A DNA stretch of 64,000 nt, taken from Eretmocerus hayati. Its lineage: Eukaryota; Arthropoda; Insecta; Hymenoptera; Aphelinidae. The stretch's first letter is position 1. Each line of letters begins with the position of its first letter. The notes under the pieces are model-generated. The model did no database searches and had not been told where the DNA came from. It worked only from the letters and a program-made list of their open reading frames with translations. The stretch spans positions 92,804,748-92,868,747 of the forward strand of contig CM056742.1 in the NCBI GenBank assembly GCA_029851415.1, given 5' to 3'. Of the stretch, positions 12,660 through 24,160 are shown piece after piece. Made by a program: the position numbers and the translations under genes.

Positions 12660-12935
12660 AGGTACTAATTTGGACGGACTTCATTCTCATATTCCTCGGT
12701 TGAAACTATCTGATGGAGAGTTCAAATTTGGATTTTTTTATTTTCCAAAATATACAATGAAAAGTGAGTTAGAGTTACGAGATCATGTAGCCCGTGAAAT
12801 CGTCGTCAAGATTGACTTCTTTGGTATTTTTGTGATTATCCAAATTTCCAGAATGCTTGATTGAAAACGTCCACTTTGAAAATGCAAGGACTCTCCCGTC
12901 AAGTTAAGGTTTCGGGAACTTGGGGTATCATGGAG
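12660..12935 (+). pseudogene. exon-like duplicated sequence, copy 1
   Basis: A polypyrimidine tract and AG precede 12660, and a GAG|GTGAGT donor follows 12935. The encoded peptide aligns with minus-strand copy 2 at 43900-44157 plus 35311-35347, sharing LDG, LSDG, FKF, ELRDHVAR and VKIDFF. Copy 1 has an in-frame TGA and a one-base length difference near 12861-12890, so it is broken. The protein family is unknown to me. Homology continues past the donor into 12945-13127, so the duplicated unit is larger than the exon: either a segmental duplication of a gene piece or a repeat family that carries it. Confidence 0.55.
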
Positions 12936-13127
12936 GTGAGTGATCTGTTCATGTCTTTGCATTGAGAGATACTGTGTCTGCTCAACTTATAATTGCTCAT
13001 AATCAAGAGCGGTTCGAAGTCTGTACAATTTTGATCCGCATTCACGAAGAATAATTGAAGATGATGGTTCTTTGAGGGCTCGTGAGTTATCCTGAATGTT
13101 TTATTCGCGAAAGTGAAACGCGTATGG
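12936..13127 (+). repeat. intron-like continuation of the duplicated unit
   Basis: Read forward, this matches the reverse complement of about 35095-35285, for example the blocks around CTGTGTCTGCTCAACTTAT and GCGGTTCGAAGTCT. It confirms that copies 1 and 2 descend from one duplicated unit that includes non-coding sequence. Confidence 0.75.
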
Positions 13128-13803
13128 GACATTTATCTCGCAAGCAAGGTCGTGGTGGGAGTGTTCACATATGATTTACACTGCGCGGCCAACTTAACCT
13201 ACAAATTCATACGCTTTTTTCTGCGTGCACTCTATGAACTATCAGCATGATTTGCCGTGATAAGTGCTCGTGATAAATGGATAGAACCCTGCTGAGAATG
13301 ATTCCGTGGGACTCCGCGGGTCTTCGTGGGACCTGGCCCTGGGAAAGTTTTCGTTCTCGAAATCTGCGAAATTTGGTATTCGAGACCTGTAGCATACAAA
13401 TCTCTACCAATATCGATACTTTGTGAAGGTATAATGGCATAAAAATATAATGGAACAAAAATTCATATGCTGCACCTTTCAGATCCCAAACTTCGCAAAT
13501 TTCAAGATTGAAGATTTCCCCACGGCTAGGTCTCACGGAATTATTTTCAGCAAAGGGGGGGGCTGGGTTAGTTGATCAGTCAATTTATCGAGACAAGCGA
13601 AAAATCGCGTTCAAATCCGAAAAAGTAGGTAAAAATGGGCACTATAGGGACTGTCTCTGAAAATCTGGAAAAAATTCCTTTCATCTTTTTTCATCATGAA
13701 TTTGAAAAAAAAGTCGGTGGAGCGTCCGATCCAGAAAAGTCGGGGAATAAGTGTCACCCTACTATACAGTTATTAGGAATGTTCAGTATTATATTATATA
13801 ATA
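13128..13803. other. no gene recognised
   Basis: Short frames only. There is a 9-10 base G run near 13552. Confidence 0.4.
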
Positions 13804-13989
13804 AAGTAGGCCCCGCTTAATGTGATCGCATCGGGCCGAGAAAAATTGATTCTAATAAGCGGGTGATTCTTATATCCAGAAAATTATTGTATTACATTCT
13901 TCATTATAGAGGCGAATCGGGCCGAGCGATTCTGATCACATTAACCGATTGATTTTATTATCCGTGATTACATTGAGCGGGGCCTACTG
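13804..13989. mobile_element. pogo/Tc1-mariner-like MITE
   Basis: About 186 bp with inverted ends. The right end reads CAGTAGGCCCCGCTCAATG on the complement, and the left end is the same apart from a changed first base and one internal base. It is flanked by TA on both sides (13802-13803 and 13990-13991), the duplication made by the Tc1/mariner/pogo superfamily. No coding capacity. The interior repeats CGGGCCGAG in inverted form. Confidence 0.8.
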
Positions 13990-14177
13990 TACATATATGA
14001 GTGATTCCGCGAGAAGTGTTAACTTTGGGCCTCAAAAGTGTCCGGAGGTAAAATTTTGTCTAATCCGGCCTAGCGATGGTCAAGTATATCATTTTGGTAC
14101 CTAAAACGAGATACTATGAGGGGCACAAGTTATTTTTAGTTCTTGAGAAAACTACAGCTGATTTATTGATTTTGCGT

Positions 14178-14194
14178 GCCACGGAATGTGACAC
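14178..14194 (+). repeat. GCCACGGAATGTGACAC motif, copy 1
   Basis: Identical copies of the 16-base core occur at 16442-16457 and 16810-16825. Variants occur at 16468 (GCGACGGATTGTGACAT) and 16622 (one base shorter, TGTCACA ending). All five are in the same orientation and inside the same inverted-repeat-bounded segment, which hints at subterminal transposase-binding sites. Confidence 0.7.
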
Positions 14195-14751
14195 ATTTCA
14201 TGCAATATTACAGATTGGAGCGCTTGACACAATCTGTGATTCAATAGCTGAATAAAAGGTCGTTTGCGCGTGTGGTTTTCATGTGCTATGATCGGGAAGA
14301 TGATAATTTGATCAATGGAGATCATGAGAGTGAGCGTGGTAATGAATAATCGAAGATACGGAGGAGAGCATTGGGGTACTATTTCACAATCTCTCTGGCT
14401 CCATTCGGAAGATGCATCAAGATTTGCGTAGCTTGTACGAATCTTGATGGCTAGAAACGGCGTTTGTTATTCAAAATATTCTCGATGAATCAACAATTTT
14501 TTATCCATTGTAGAAGGAAAAACGGTTTATTGAGAGCTTATTCATTGCTGTCTCGAGCAAAAATGCACCCGAGTGATTATTCGTAGAGTTAAACATGGAT
14601 GGCTTGCGTACGATGTCAACTCGAAGGTACGTGACATTTTCAACAATGTTTGTGTCCTTTCGATTTCCTCTGAGATATCAAAGTCGAGATTCGTCCGAAT
14701 TATGGTCGATCGCAATGATCAGGCAGAGCAGAGGGCGGGAGCGCGCGCGAG

Positions 14752-15483
14752 AGATAGATAGATAGATATCCTTCATTCGTCATACGACAAAATACACCTA
14801 CATATTTTCATATGTGTCACATATATATATATATATATAAAATTGACAAATATTCCGATAAAATCATATTGAAAAAATAATTTGGTCAAGGATAGATATA
14901 TCACAAATTGTGACTAGTCATACACTTTACGATTTCACTTGAAAGAAAATGAGATAAGGGCATGGGTTCACGGAAATATCACAGTTTTTCTTCAGTCTGG
15001 TGACAGAAGGTCACTTACAATTGGAAAGAGATAGAAAGCAAAGGAACAAAGCCCTAGCCCATCAAAGATTAAAGTAATGCTGCTTCTCCGGATCAATCCT
15101 CTGAGGAGACTTTGTTCATAGGAAATCTTTCAAGGACTCTTTGAACAAGGGTGTTTTCCCCAGCTGCCGAAAGCCCGGAGGGAGAAAGTTCCAAAAATGA
15201 GCACATTGAACCTGGAAAGATCTCCTTCCATATTCAAGTCTCATATTGGGAACTTCGAGTACCCGCTCTTCTGCATTACCACGTGCGGGGCGTTCAGATT
15301 GGTACCTGGTGAACATCGCAGCTAGGTAGCCAGGCTCTCCTAAATGCATGATCTTATGCATTAACAGAGCTGCGAAGTACATTCTCCGCGAATCAGTACG
15401 CAACCAACCTAAACGCTCCCTAAACGGGGTGATGTGCTCGTCTCTCCTAAGATCAAAAATGTACCTCACACATGAATTGCTCA
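14752..15483 (-). mobile_element. 5'-truncated CR1/L2-like LINE fragment
   Basis: The reverse complement matches the 3' end of the full copy at 54035-57107: the last 117 codons of ORF2, the 3' UTR with the TCACAAATTGTGACTAGTCA region, and a terminal GATA repeat (14752-14769) equal to the (ATCT)n tail of the other copies. Homology stops near 15483, as expected for 5' truncation during target-primed reverse transcription. An (AT)n run at 14822-14839 lies in the UTR. Confidence 0.9.
15116..15469 (-). pseudogene. C-terminal fragment of CR1-like ORF2
   Basis: The frame of 117 codons corresponds to the last portion of the 908-codon ORF at 54053-56779, with only scattered substitutions. It covers the region after the reverse transcriptase that is conserved in CR1/L2-type elements of insects. 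No RT catalytic residues are present, so it is a dead fragment. Confidence 0.85.
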
Positions 15484-16441
15484 GTCGTCAGTCAGTCGAG
15501 AGAGGCAAATTGAAGGATGAAAGAGGAAAGAGTGCGAGGGTGATTAGATAATGGACGAATTAATCGACTGATTTGTTGATTCGGTGAATAGAGACTAGAT
15601 TAGAGTAGTGAATCTAAAAGTACAGTGATTATTAGTTCATTAAAATTAGAGCGAGAAATAGTGCGAAATGCGAGAAGAGAGAGAAAGAGATAACGTGAGA
15701 GGAAAGAGGAGAGCGATGAATATAATATACTATGTACTGTACTATGGTTTCAAGATCGTGTACTATGCTTTCATTCACACTATCACTTTTTCAACTCTCT
15801 GTCCTTGCGCGATGTACTCCCGCACAGTCAGTATAAAAAGTATTATCAATATTATTGATGGAAGAAAGCTCTCATACTATACATTCGAGTGCTGGATACG
15901 AGATTTTCAGTTAAAGATTCGGAAAAGATGAGTTTCTACAACAATATAATAGATGCATTCTATTCTGATAACCGTAAACACAGAACGCGCTTTTTATACC
16001 ATAATAGCAGAAACAAGCGGAGACGCACGTGACAATGCGGTCTCCATATCCATCCAAATTGAAACGTTCGGCAGCTTTCTGAGAATCGTCATCAACTTCA
16101 ACTGACGTTTCCAGAATGTGAATCAAATGGCTTATTCGACTCAATGAACAATGGATTCGTATCTATCCCTCTTTCTAAAAGCCTTTCCGCGAATCTGAAC
16201 GAGCGTAAGAAATTCTGAGAACAAGGTCTGATATGGCCTATATGCATACGGTGTATATGCTATACATATACAGCCGTTTCTCCGAATTTTTCGTGCTCGT
16301 TCGGTGCTGGGCGTCTTCTCCTGCAGCTAGATAAGTGTTCGGGGGTTTGAGAATCAAAAGTACATATCCAAACAAGTTGTAGATCACAAGTAAATTCGCG
16401 CAGATACGCTGTAGAGTCGCAGTCATCGGGAGCCTTAGTTG
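15484..16441. other. no gene recognised
   Basis: Repetitive GAGA-rich sequence around 15650-15720, and otherwise nothing recognisable. Confidence 0.4.
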
Positions 16442-16826
16442 GCCACGGAATGTGACATTTTTGGTGTGCGACGGATTGTGACATTTCGACTTTGAGAGCA
16501 TCGTACGAGCGCGCATGGATTCAGATCGACTCGGCCGAATATATTTCTCTTAGAGCCACCAAACTACACCAGAGAAGAGTATAATCGAGTCATTTGAGTC
16601 ATTTGTGCGCTCTAATCCGTGTGCCACGGATGTCACATCTTTTTTCACTTTTCGAAAAAATCGACACGTATCAGCTGTGCTCGCCGAGCTACTTCGAAAT
16701 AACGGCCGCCGCGCACCGAGAACTTCTAGTCGAATCCAAAACGAACGGAATGGTACCCGGGACGGAAGCTTTTGGCCACACAGAAAAACTGGGGTGGTGT
16801 TTTTGTCGCGCCACGGAATGTGACAC
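16442..16826 (+). repeat. four further copies of the CCACGGAATGTGACA motif
   Basis: Copies start at 16442, 16468, 16622 and 16810, all in plus orientation. Two are exact over the 16-base core. Together with 14178 they are confined to the 13994-17220 segment. Confidence 0.7.
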
Positions 16827-17539
16827 GAATTTCCAGGACAAGATGTCCGCGCTGGTTACATCACGAAAAATTCGAGTAGAGACTTGCATATGTGTATAAA
16901 ATTACTCTTTGAGTTATAAGCTTCCGGATGGTATGTTGCAGAAGTGCATTTTCTATCGTTGCATAGTGAAACTACGAGCTTGAAGGGTTGGTTTTGAAAA
17001 AAGGACAAGCGAAAAACCGTATTTTTTTACTAAAACTAAAGTATAAATCGGCTTCGGGAGTATGAAAATACATCAAGTATTAGACCTCAAACCTATCCTG
17101 CCAGGTCTTATATGACGGTAGCTAATGCATCCAATCTTCAGATTGGACCTATCTTACTCCTTTTGAAAATGGCAGCTCCGGACATCAAAGTTAACACTTT
17201 GCGCGGAATCACTCATATATATACTCTTTTGTATATTTTGATATAATTGAATAGTATAATATAGTATAATCGTGTAATATTTGGTTTTATTGAATATGTA
17301 AGAATAATGTCGAATTGATCGTCCAAGTTACAAATTAAGTCATAAGGGACGGGGAGATTAGCCGTTCCTTCCCTTATGTGTCATTCCATTTCGAATAAGG
17401 AATAGAACTGACAACAAAATTCGAGTCCTATCACAGGAATTTAGTAAAATGATTAGAATGAGGGAAGATAATATTTAATTTCCAAAAATTTCAATTTTCT
17501 TCGAGAATATTCCCGACAATTTCAAATTGACTGTAAGAA

Positions 17540-17690
17540 ACATTACTCCTTTTTTCATCAAACTGATATTGTACTCGATCAATACGATCAAGCGCTGTAT
17601 TTATCACTGGCGGCAAGTACAAATGATCGGATTTCAATTGACCGGCTCTTGCCTGTGTCAACAAATTTTGCTGACTCATGTCATAGATCG
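17540..17690 (-). repeat. duplicated, possibly coding block, copy 1
   Basis: The plus strand carries CGATCAATACGATCAAGC and ATCACTGGCGGCAAG, repeated in diverged form about 500 bp away. On the minus strand both copies read as similar peptides (GQ, LPP/FPP, INT or MNT, LDRIDRV). The protein is not recognised. It could be a tandem duplicated exon piece or a transposon remnant. Confidence 0.45.
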
Positions 17691-18059
17691 AGTTGAATTA
17701 CTTCAACTCGAACTATGCACCTGCTAGCCTCGTATAGTTGCGAGGTTAACTTGAAGGATTTTGATGGAAAGTGTGAGGGTGAGAAGAGACATATGGAAAG
17801 AAATTTCGACTCTACGACAGATTACGGTGTATTTCGCCGTTCCTCGTTAGACCTGGCTCGTCAAGGGGACAGACGATCTGCCGAGGTTAGTCTCCGACGC
17901 ACTTGGCCTAAGTGGTCGAACGTCGAGCTCTTGAACGGCTTCAAATATGAAAGTCTTACATGCGCAAGCGCTTGTGAGGAAGGTGATTTTTACCCGCTAT
18001 GTCCATGTGAAATCGACTCAACAGATTTTCAGCCTACTATCGGATATATGTCAAACTAA

Positions 18060-18150
18060 TATTCGTACTTGATCGATACGATCAAGCACTGTATTCATCA
18101 CTGGCGGGAACCACAAATGCTGCGTGTCTTTAAACGACACCTGACCAGTT
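18060..18150 (-). repeat. duplicated, possibly coding block, copy 2
   Basis: Direct repeat of 17560-17650 with about three-quarters identity by eye, conserved best in the segment reading LDRID on the minus strand. A stop follows soon after in the same frame. Confidence 0.45.
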
Positions 18151-18966
18151 CGGCAACATTGTAGCCATATGCATGCAATACAATGATGCAGAACTATTTC
18201 CCCTGGGTCGAGTTCGGCATCTGTTTTAATAAGAATGAATAAATACTATATCATCCTTCGCAGGAATAAAATCAACCTGTTCGTTTGTGTATGTAGGTGT
18301 GGGTGTGTATGTGTGTGTAAGGTTGTAAGTGTGTGTTAAGTGTAAACGGGTGTATGTATTTATGTGTATTTGGTCGGTTATTTTATCCACCAATGAATCC
18401 TTCTCTCATGAATAGACTAATGACTCACCTGTGATTAATTGTCGATGCCATGGATCCCTTGTTGTCTTGATCCCCTGTTGTCTCCGGTGTACTATCTTGA
18501 TGATAAAAAGGTAGGAGAACCGCATCCACTCTGCTTGCGGTGAAATGTGGTACAGAAGTTCGCACCGGTATCTTCAGCGAATTGTTAGTGCGCCGTCAGT
18601 GGATCCGCAGCAAACTATTAATGCGCCTTCAGCAGAACAACGCGGCATGTGGTTTCGCTGAGTCGTCTTGGTATTTGCACGCGCGCATGAGTGTCAGTGC
18701 TGCTATTGCATGGACGCTCAAACGCCACGATTGGCAAATTCCGCACTACTGTAGCTGCTTATATGGAGTAACAGTGGTTTGGGACTGTGCAGATGTGGAT
18801 ACGTTTTGTCACAGCTTTCATGTAGCTGAACAACTGTGTCTCGGTTGTGTATTGTACAACACCTACCGTTCACGTTTGCGCAGCACAATCTGCGAACCTT
18901 TTCCCTGTTTAGATTCAAGACCAAACTCTGGGACTCGACTGAATACCTACTATGGTGGTATTGGGT

Positions 18967-18968
<2 letters not shown>
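18151..18968. other. no gene recognised
   Basis: GT-rich around 18290-18360. An open frame at 18540-18968 on the plus strand lacks recognisable features. Confidence 0.35.

Positions 18969-19024
<56 letters not shown>
18969..19024. repeat. (GT)n microsatellite
   Basis: 28 perfect GT dinucleotides, with GT-rich sequence continuing to about 19130. Confidence 0.97.
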
Positions 19025-19027
<3 letters not shown>

Positions 19028-19539
19028 TTTGTATGTATGCGCATGAGCGTGATCTCAATCGATTGTGGGTCGGTGTATGGTTGCGTAAAGGTGTGCGTGT
19101 GTATCTGTGTTTGTGTGCACGTAATTGAGTGTGCGTGAGAATATAAAGAGGTCATAACTGTTACAGATCTCTAACTCACCTGGTTGGCACAATGGAAATA
19201 TTATCATAGGAAAGTTTCTATTCTAGAACGAAAATCGCTAAAATTTTACCTGGCAATTTTTCTCGGGCGCTCTTGAGTGGACGATCGAGGAAAAAATTTT
19301 GTATAAGCTGATCTCATTTTCACGATAAGTCCACGAGATGGTGCCTTGATCGCTCTTATGCGGATTCAAAACTTAGAAACTGCAAGATACACGTATAACA
19401 AGAATCTATGTGAAAAACTCTGATAAATTTCGAAAAATCGAACGCTACGAAAGAAGTGAAGCCGAGCGAGCGTTAGCGAGCAAAGCAATACCGCTAGTAA
19501 TATATTATGAGATGCTATTGCAGATACAGTTCTCACTCA

Positions 19540-21060
19540 TTCCGGATGGAATGTTATTTACTCTCACAATTTGTGATTAGATTCTGTCCGACGAGACAGT
19601 CTATCGAGGAAAACAGCACTCGAACCCGTTTGGGATCACGATTCCGTCATAGGTTCGTGACAAGATCCACCTCCGATTCGAGCCATAGTTGAGAATTCTT
19701 ATGACATAGTATGGACAGTCAATGTCCAGGTTTTGAAGTGTTAGTCGATTTATTTGACTATGGCATGCTTTCCCAGCTGTAGCTTACGGATTATTCGAAT
19801 TCGTGTGTATTGTTCTCGCTATGTATGGTCAGATTTTTACTGAGTGAGGAGCTAATACTCAAACACAGCATCGGAATGTGCTTCGTGTCACGATTTCTCA
19901 ATGAATTTGCGATGAGGATCACCTTGAATCAGTGTCCTGTCTGAAAATTTTGATAACCTAGGTCGGACAGTCGATGCTCAGGTTCTCAGATGTTATTCAA
20001 GGAATCGTCTGACTATGAGATGTCGTGTTAGCTGAAACTCACGGATATTTCGAATTCGATGTTAATCTCTATCTCCATTCGTGATCTCCTGGCAGAAAGA
20101 GTGAACGACACTGAGAAGCAGCATTCGAATCTGTACGGTATTGCATCATTCCAATAGGTTTGCTGTTAGAATCACCTTATATCCGACTCAAATTGGACAA
20201 TTTTGGTGACCTGGTTTTGTTAGTCAATGCTGAGCATCTCAAGTGTAACAAAAACTGATACTCGACTATGAGATGCCTTTCCTGCTAGAGCTCACGATGA
20301 ATCTGAGTATAGTATAGGTTCTTCTTCCAATCCGTGACGAGATTCTGCCCAAGAGAGTAACCTAAACTGAAATAGAGTGCTCGAATCTGGTTGGTATCAC
20401 GAATCCGCAACAGGTTCGCGATAAGAAGTACCTCCAATCCTAGTCATGCCTGAGAACTCAGATAACATAGCATGATCAGGCGATACAGTTGAGAGATCAT
20501 CTCATAGCCGAAAGGTTTGAATACCCTGAGAACCTGGGCTTCGGCTGCACAGACTACGGCTACGAAATTCCAGTGCTATATTATAGATGTGATGATTCTC
20601 TCAGCAGAAATCTGATGAAAGATTTCGAGAGAAATTAACATCAAACTCATTATGATCGAGTGTTCTATACGTGACGGCATTCCATACTATACTTCTTTGA
20701 ATAGCACCTGCAAACTTTAGCATCAGCTGTCTATACTATGTCACCAAAATTCTAAGATATTACTCAGACTTCGGGTAGTTCTCATCGCGAACCTATGACG
20801 GAATCGTAGTACCTCACAGATTCGAGTGCTGCTCTCTCCTTTGGGCTCTCCATTCAGCCATCATCTGCTCAAAAATAGCGAGAGAAATCATCATCAAATT
20901 CGGATTATCCGCGAACTCGGGCAAAAGTGGCGTCTCATACGATATCCAAATAGCTTGGATAACATTTGAGAACCTATGGATCAACTATCCCGTGCTATGT
21001 CATCGAGATTCTCAGCTACAACTCGTATTCTGGGTGTTACGAGTCATGAACATATTGGGA
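19540..21060. repeat. degenerate repeat of about 250 bp, direct then inverted
   Basis: Landmarks such as CTCGAATC, GGTATCACGATTCCG and AGGTTCGCGAT recur at about 19615, 19870, 20125 and 20385 in direct orientation. Around 20650-20850 and 20890-21060 the same landmarks appear reverse-complemented. Units are strongly diverged, so this looks like an old satellite block with an inversion. Confidence 0.65.
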
Positions 21061-22364
21061 TATTGTTATATGCCAAGCCAATTGATATATTACTCTTCAA
21101 CATTGGCCTTACCCTCGCCCTGGATCAGATCACAATCTCTTCTTGCTGGAATCTCGAGAAACTCTAGCGCGGAGCTGAGTGATCACAAGGATTCTCGTTA
21201 ATCCATTCAACATACTGATCTTCATCACGTCCGTGATGAAGCTAGCAATATCTGTTCATATCCAGCGTTGAAGCACTTGACATATTTTTTTCGGCAGAAA
21301 AATTGAGCTCATCAATACCTTGGAGTTAACCCTGCAGAATGGTACTCGAGATAACTTGGTGGTACTGGTAAGAGTATCTGAATATTGAAAACCAATCATG
21401 AATTCTCTGGCACGTATTCTGAATTAAGCCGGCATCATGATCTAATACAACATACACTTCGCTTCTATGTTCCCATAGATTATCAACGTGATGCCCCCAT
21501 CTAGTGCTTGCAGCGAGTTGGTAGAAGGGATGATTTTTGACGAATGACAATAGAAACAAATGAGGTGGCACTCGGAAAGATAATCGACAGCGATAGGTAT
21601 ACAACTACCCCCGTGGACGTAGAACTCAACATCTACGAATATTTTTCACACGTAGAATGCCCGTGTGTTTTCCCTGGCTTGATATTGCGGTCAATCCCAT
21701 GTGGGCTTGAGATTCGAGACATGCCACATGCTATTCGAATCAATACAGTGGCAATAGAAGTATTCCAGAACTATTAGGGACGATGATGGTCTCGAGCTGT
21801 CACGGAGTGTATTCATCCTCCGCATGCGTGTGAAATCAATAATCTCTCACTGAAATCCCAACCACCTTGAGTGATTCACGAATCTTCTGACCCGAATGGT
21901 GATAGTATGATACTCTGTTCATTGATTCTCCTAGCGATAATTGATATACTCCATAATCGCATTGAGAACGATAGGACGCACAGATAGTGTGAATCAAATT
22001 GCTTTGAATCATCCTGGGATACTCTTGATGCCGCCGTTATCATTCCAATCGCATCGCATTGATATTGAGTCCGTTATGTCGAGAGCAAATTTTGACAGTA
22101 GTTGTGGTCAGTATCGTCGGAGCGCGACCTCCGTCTACCCTAATCCAGCTGTGTCAACTTGATGGTTGTGAGCACCAACATGATAAGCGCGGCGACAACT
22201 TTTGTGTATTTAATATCGAAATATCGAGTCGATTTACGTCTATTTAATAATCCATATTAACTAATCGATGTCTATCAAGTTGTTCCACTTCAGTACACGC
22301 ACAAGCCGTTGTTGAACTTTAAGTAGTTCATATCGATTAACTCCTTTCACAATTCCAATAGTCC
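21061..22364. other. no gene recognised
   Basis: Possibly further, very diverged satellite-like sequence; otherwise nothing identifiable. Confidence 0.35.
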
Positions 22365-22955
22365 TCAACACGGCGGTATACACAGGTCCTACTACTCTCG
22401 TGGTGCGGGAGGGTCTGCTATTGAGTCGACGAAAGCTTCACTCTTTCGCCACCATGAGTCTCTACTTATCCTTCGAGTCTCAGCCGGGCGCGTGTGCGCG
22501 GGAGAGGAAACCGTCTGCTGCTATCTATGCAGCTTCGACAGACAGCAACCGACAGCTCGGCTGACGTTAATACGGTTTTCACGTAACCTTGCTCTCACGC
22601 GATATCACAACGAGACCTGCTTGAATTGATAGTAGAATCATCTGCTGATCAATGCGGGGGTTCGTATGCTAATCTTTGAGCATCGCCAAACTCACGCTCA
22701 TCATAAGCCCCGAAGGGGGCCAACAAGTTGAGAAGCAGTTTTGTGATAACTTTAAGTGGATGCGTGCGTGGCCGAGGGGTTAGCGTACACGGGACACTTT
22801 TGCACGCTATGATCCCAGGTGTCAAATCCCGGGCGGGTCGATTTTTTTCCTTTTTTTTCCAATGCAGCTATTACTATTGAGAAACCGTAACTGATCGGTA
22901 CAACCATTTTTGTATCTATTCAAAATCCAAAATCTTTCATGAAAATCGTGAAGTC
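22365..22955 (+). repeat. left arm of a long inverted repeat with tRNA-like core
   Basis: About 590 bp whose reverse complement matches 23575-24160. Shared landmarks include GACCTGTGTATAC at the outer ends, ATCAGCAGATGATTCTACTATCAATTCAA in reverse, GCCCCGAAGGGGGCCAAC, the tRNA-like segment, and GCAGCTATTACTATTGA at the inner end. Arms are diverged in places. Confidence 0.88.
22762..22841 (+). other. tRNA-like sequence with Pol III box A and box B
   Basis: Box A-like TGGCCGAGGGGTT lies at 22769-22781 and box B-like GGTGTCAAATCCC at 22818-22830, followed by a T run at 22842. The layout resembles a class II (Ser/Leu) tRNA head. The 5' and 3' ends do not pair as an acceptor stem, so it is not an intact tRNA gene. 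A SINE head or tRNA pseudogene is most likely. Confidence 0.6.
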
Positions 22956-23574
22956 CTTTGCGATTATCTCATCTTCGTTAATAATTCATCTTCTGTGAAC
23001 TTGAGCTAACATTTTTGACAGATCAGTTGAACTATAGTTCACTCAATCGCGGGAATTTGTTTAAAACGTCAATTGTTCTCCAACTAGGAATTCAATTGTT
23101 TTCTAATCAATGCGACATTATCATGTTTACGTCTAAGAGTCCGGTTGACTTTCCAACACTCCTCCTGAATCATTCTCTTCAGTATTACCTTGTTATTCTA
23201 TCGATGGCTAGTGAATTTATGTAATTTTTTCGTGTATGTCGTATGAAATGAAAGAAGATAGAAAACACGTTTTTCAGATCGCAAGATCCATCCTTGTGAA
23301 AGGATGAATTTTGGCACGCTATTGAATTTTTGAATCCCTTGATGAATCCGGGTTTGGGATTTTTTGACCTGTTCTTCGACGGTGTAAGGCCAGATAGGGA
23401 GTGTATCTGAAACATCCTTCGACGTGACCAAAATCTGAATTTCACGGAGAAAATACTTTCAAGTTTGAAAAATGTCAGCATAATCGCGAGAAAATTACTT
23501 CTTCGCAGAAAACTTATTTTCCAGCCCGTATGGAATATTTTATTCAGAATCGGACATTGCTTTTGCAGAATACT
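22956..23574. other. spacer between inverted arms
   Basis: About 620 bp, AT-rich, with short frames only and no recognised feature. Confidence 0.5.
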
Positions 23575-24160
23575 GATTTCAAATGACTTCGAAATTTTAT
23601 GGAAGATTTTGGATTTTTAAGAAAAACAGAAATGAATGTACCGATCACTGAAGGTTTTTTCAATAGTAATAGCTGCATTGAAAAGAAAAGAAAAGAAACT
23701 GACCCGCCCGGGATTTGAACCCTGGGATCATAGCGTGCCAAAGTGGCTCGAGTATGCTAACCCCTCGGCCACGTACGCATCCACTTAAAGTCATCACAAA
23801 ACTGCTTCTGAGCTCGTTGGCCCCCTTCGGGGCTTATGATTAGCGTAAGTTTGGCGATGCTCAAAGATTAGCATACGAACCCCCGCATTGATCAGCAGAT
23901 GATTCTACTATCAATTCAACTGGGCTCGTCATAATATTGCGTGAAAGCAAAGTTACGTGGAAACCGTATCAACGTCGGCCGAGCTGTCGGTCTAAGCTGG
24001 ACAGACATGCAGCAGACGATTTCCTCTCCCACGTGCATGCGCCCGGCTCGTACTCGAAGGACAAGTAGAGACGCGTGGTGGCGACGAAACGAAACTTTAC
24101 GCCTTCACTAGTGGAGCTTCCCCCACCACGGGAGTTGAAGGACCTGTGTATACGACCGTA
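23575..24160 (-). repeat. right arm of the long inverted repeat
   Basis: Mirror copy of 22365-22955. It ends outward near GACCTGTGTATACGACCG (about 24144-24161). The right side immediately precedes the putative LTR region of the Ty3/gypsy-like element. Confidence 0.88.
23702..23784 (-). other. second tRNA-like sequence
   Basis: On the minus strand, box A TGGCCGAGGGGTT is at 23771-23759 and box B GGTTCAAATCCC at 23721-23710. This box B is closer to consensus than in the left arm. A CTTTT-rich tract follows on the minus strand, as in a Pol III terminator or SINE tail. Acceptor ends again fail to pair. Confidence 0.6.

Larger units (their letters stand above)
13994..17220. mobile_element. segment bounded by about 55-bp inverted repeats
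   Basis: The left end (13994-14055) and the reverse complement of the right end (17165-17220) share TATATGAGTGATTCCGCG, then AGTGTTAACTTTG and TGTCCGGA, with a 12-bp insertion in the left copy. This suggests a DNA transposon or a composite non-autonomous element about 3.2 kb long. No transposase-like ORF was found inside. The interior contains a minus-strand CR1-like LINE fragment and five copies of a 16-17 base motif. The superfamily is unassigned. Confidence 0.5.

Noticed and set aside
18718..19155. Long Thr-His repeat proteins and Cys-Val repeat proteins on both strands
   Set aside because: They are translations of the (GT)n microsatellite.
22762..22841. Intact tRNA gene
   Set aside because: Box A and B are present, but the acceptor ends do not pair and no anticodon arm can be drawn with confidence.
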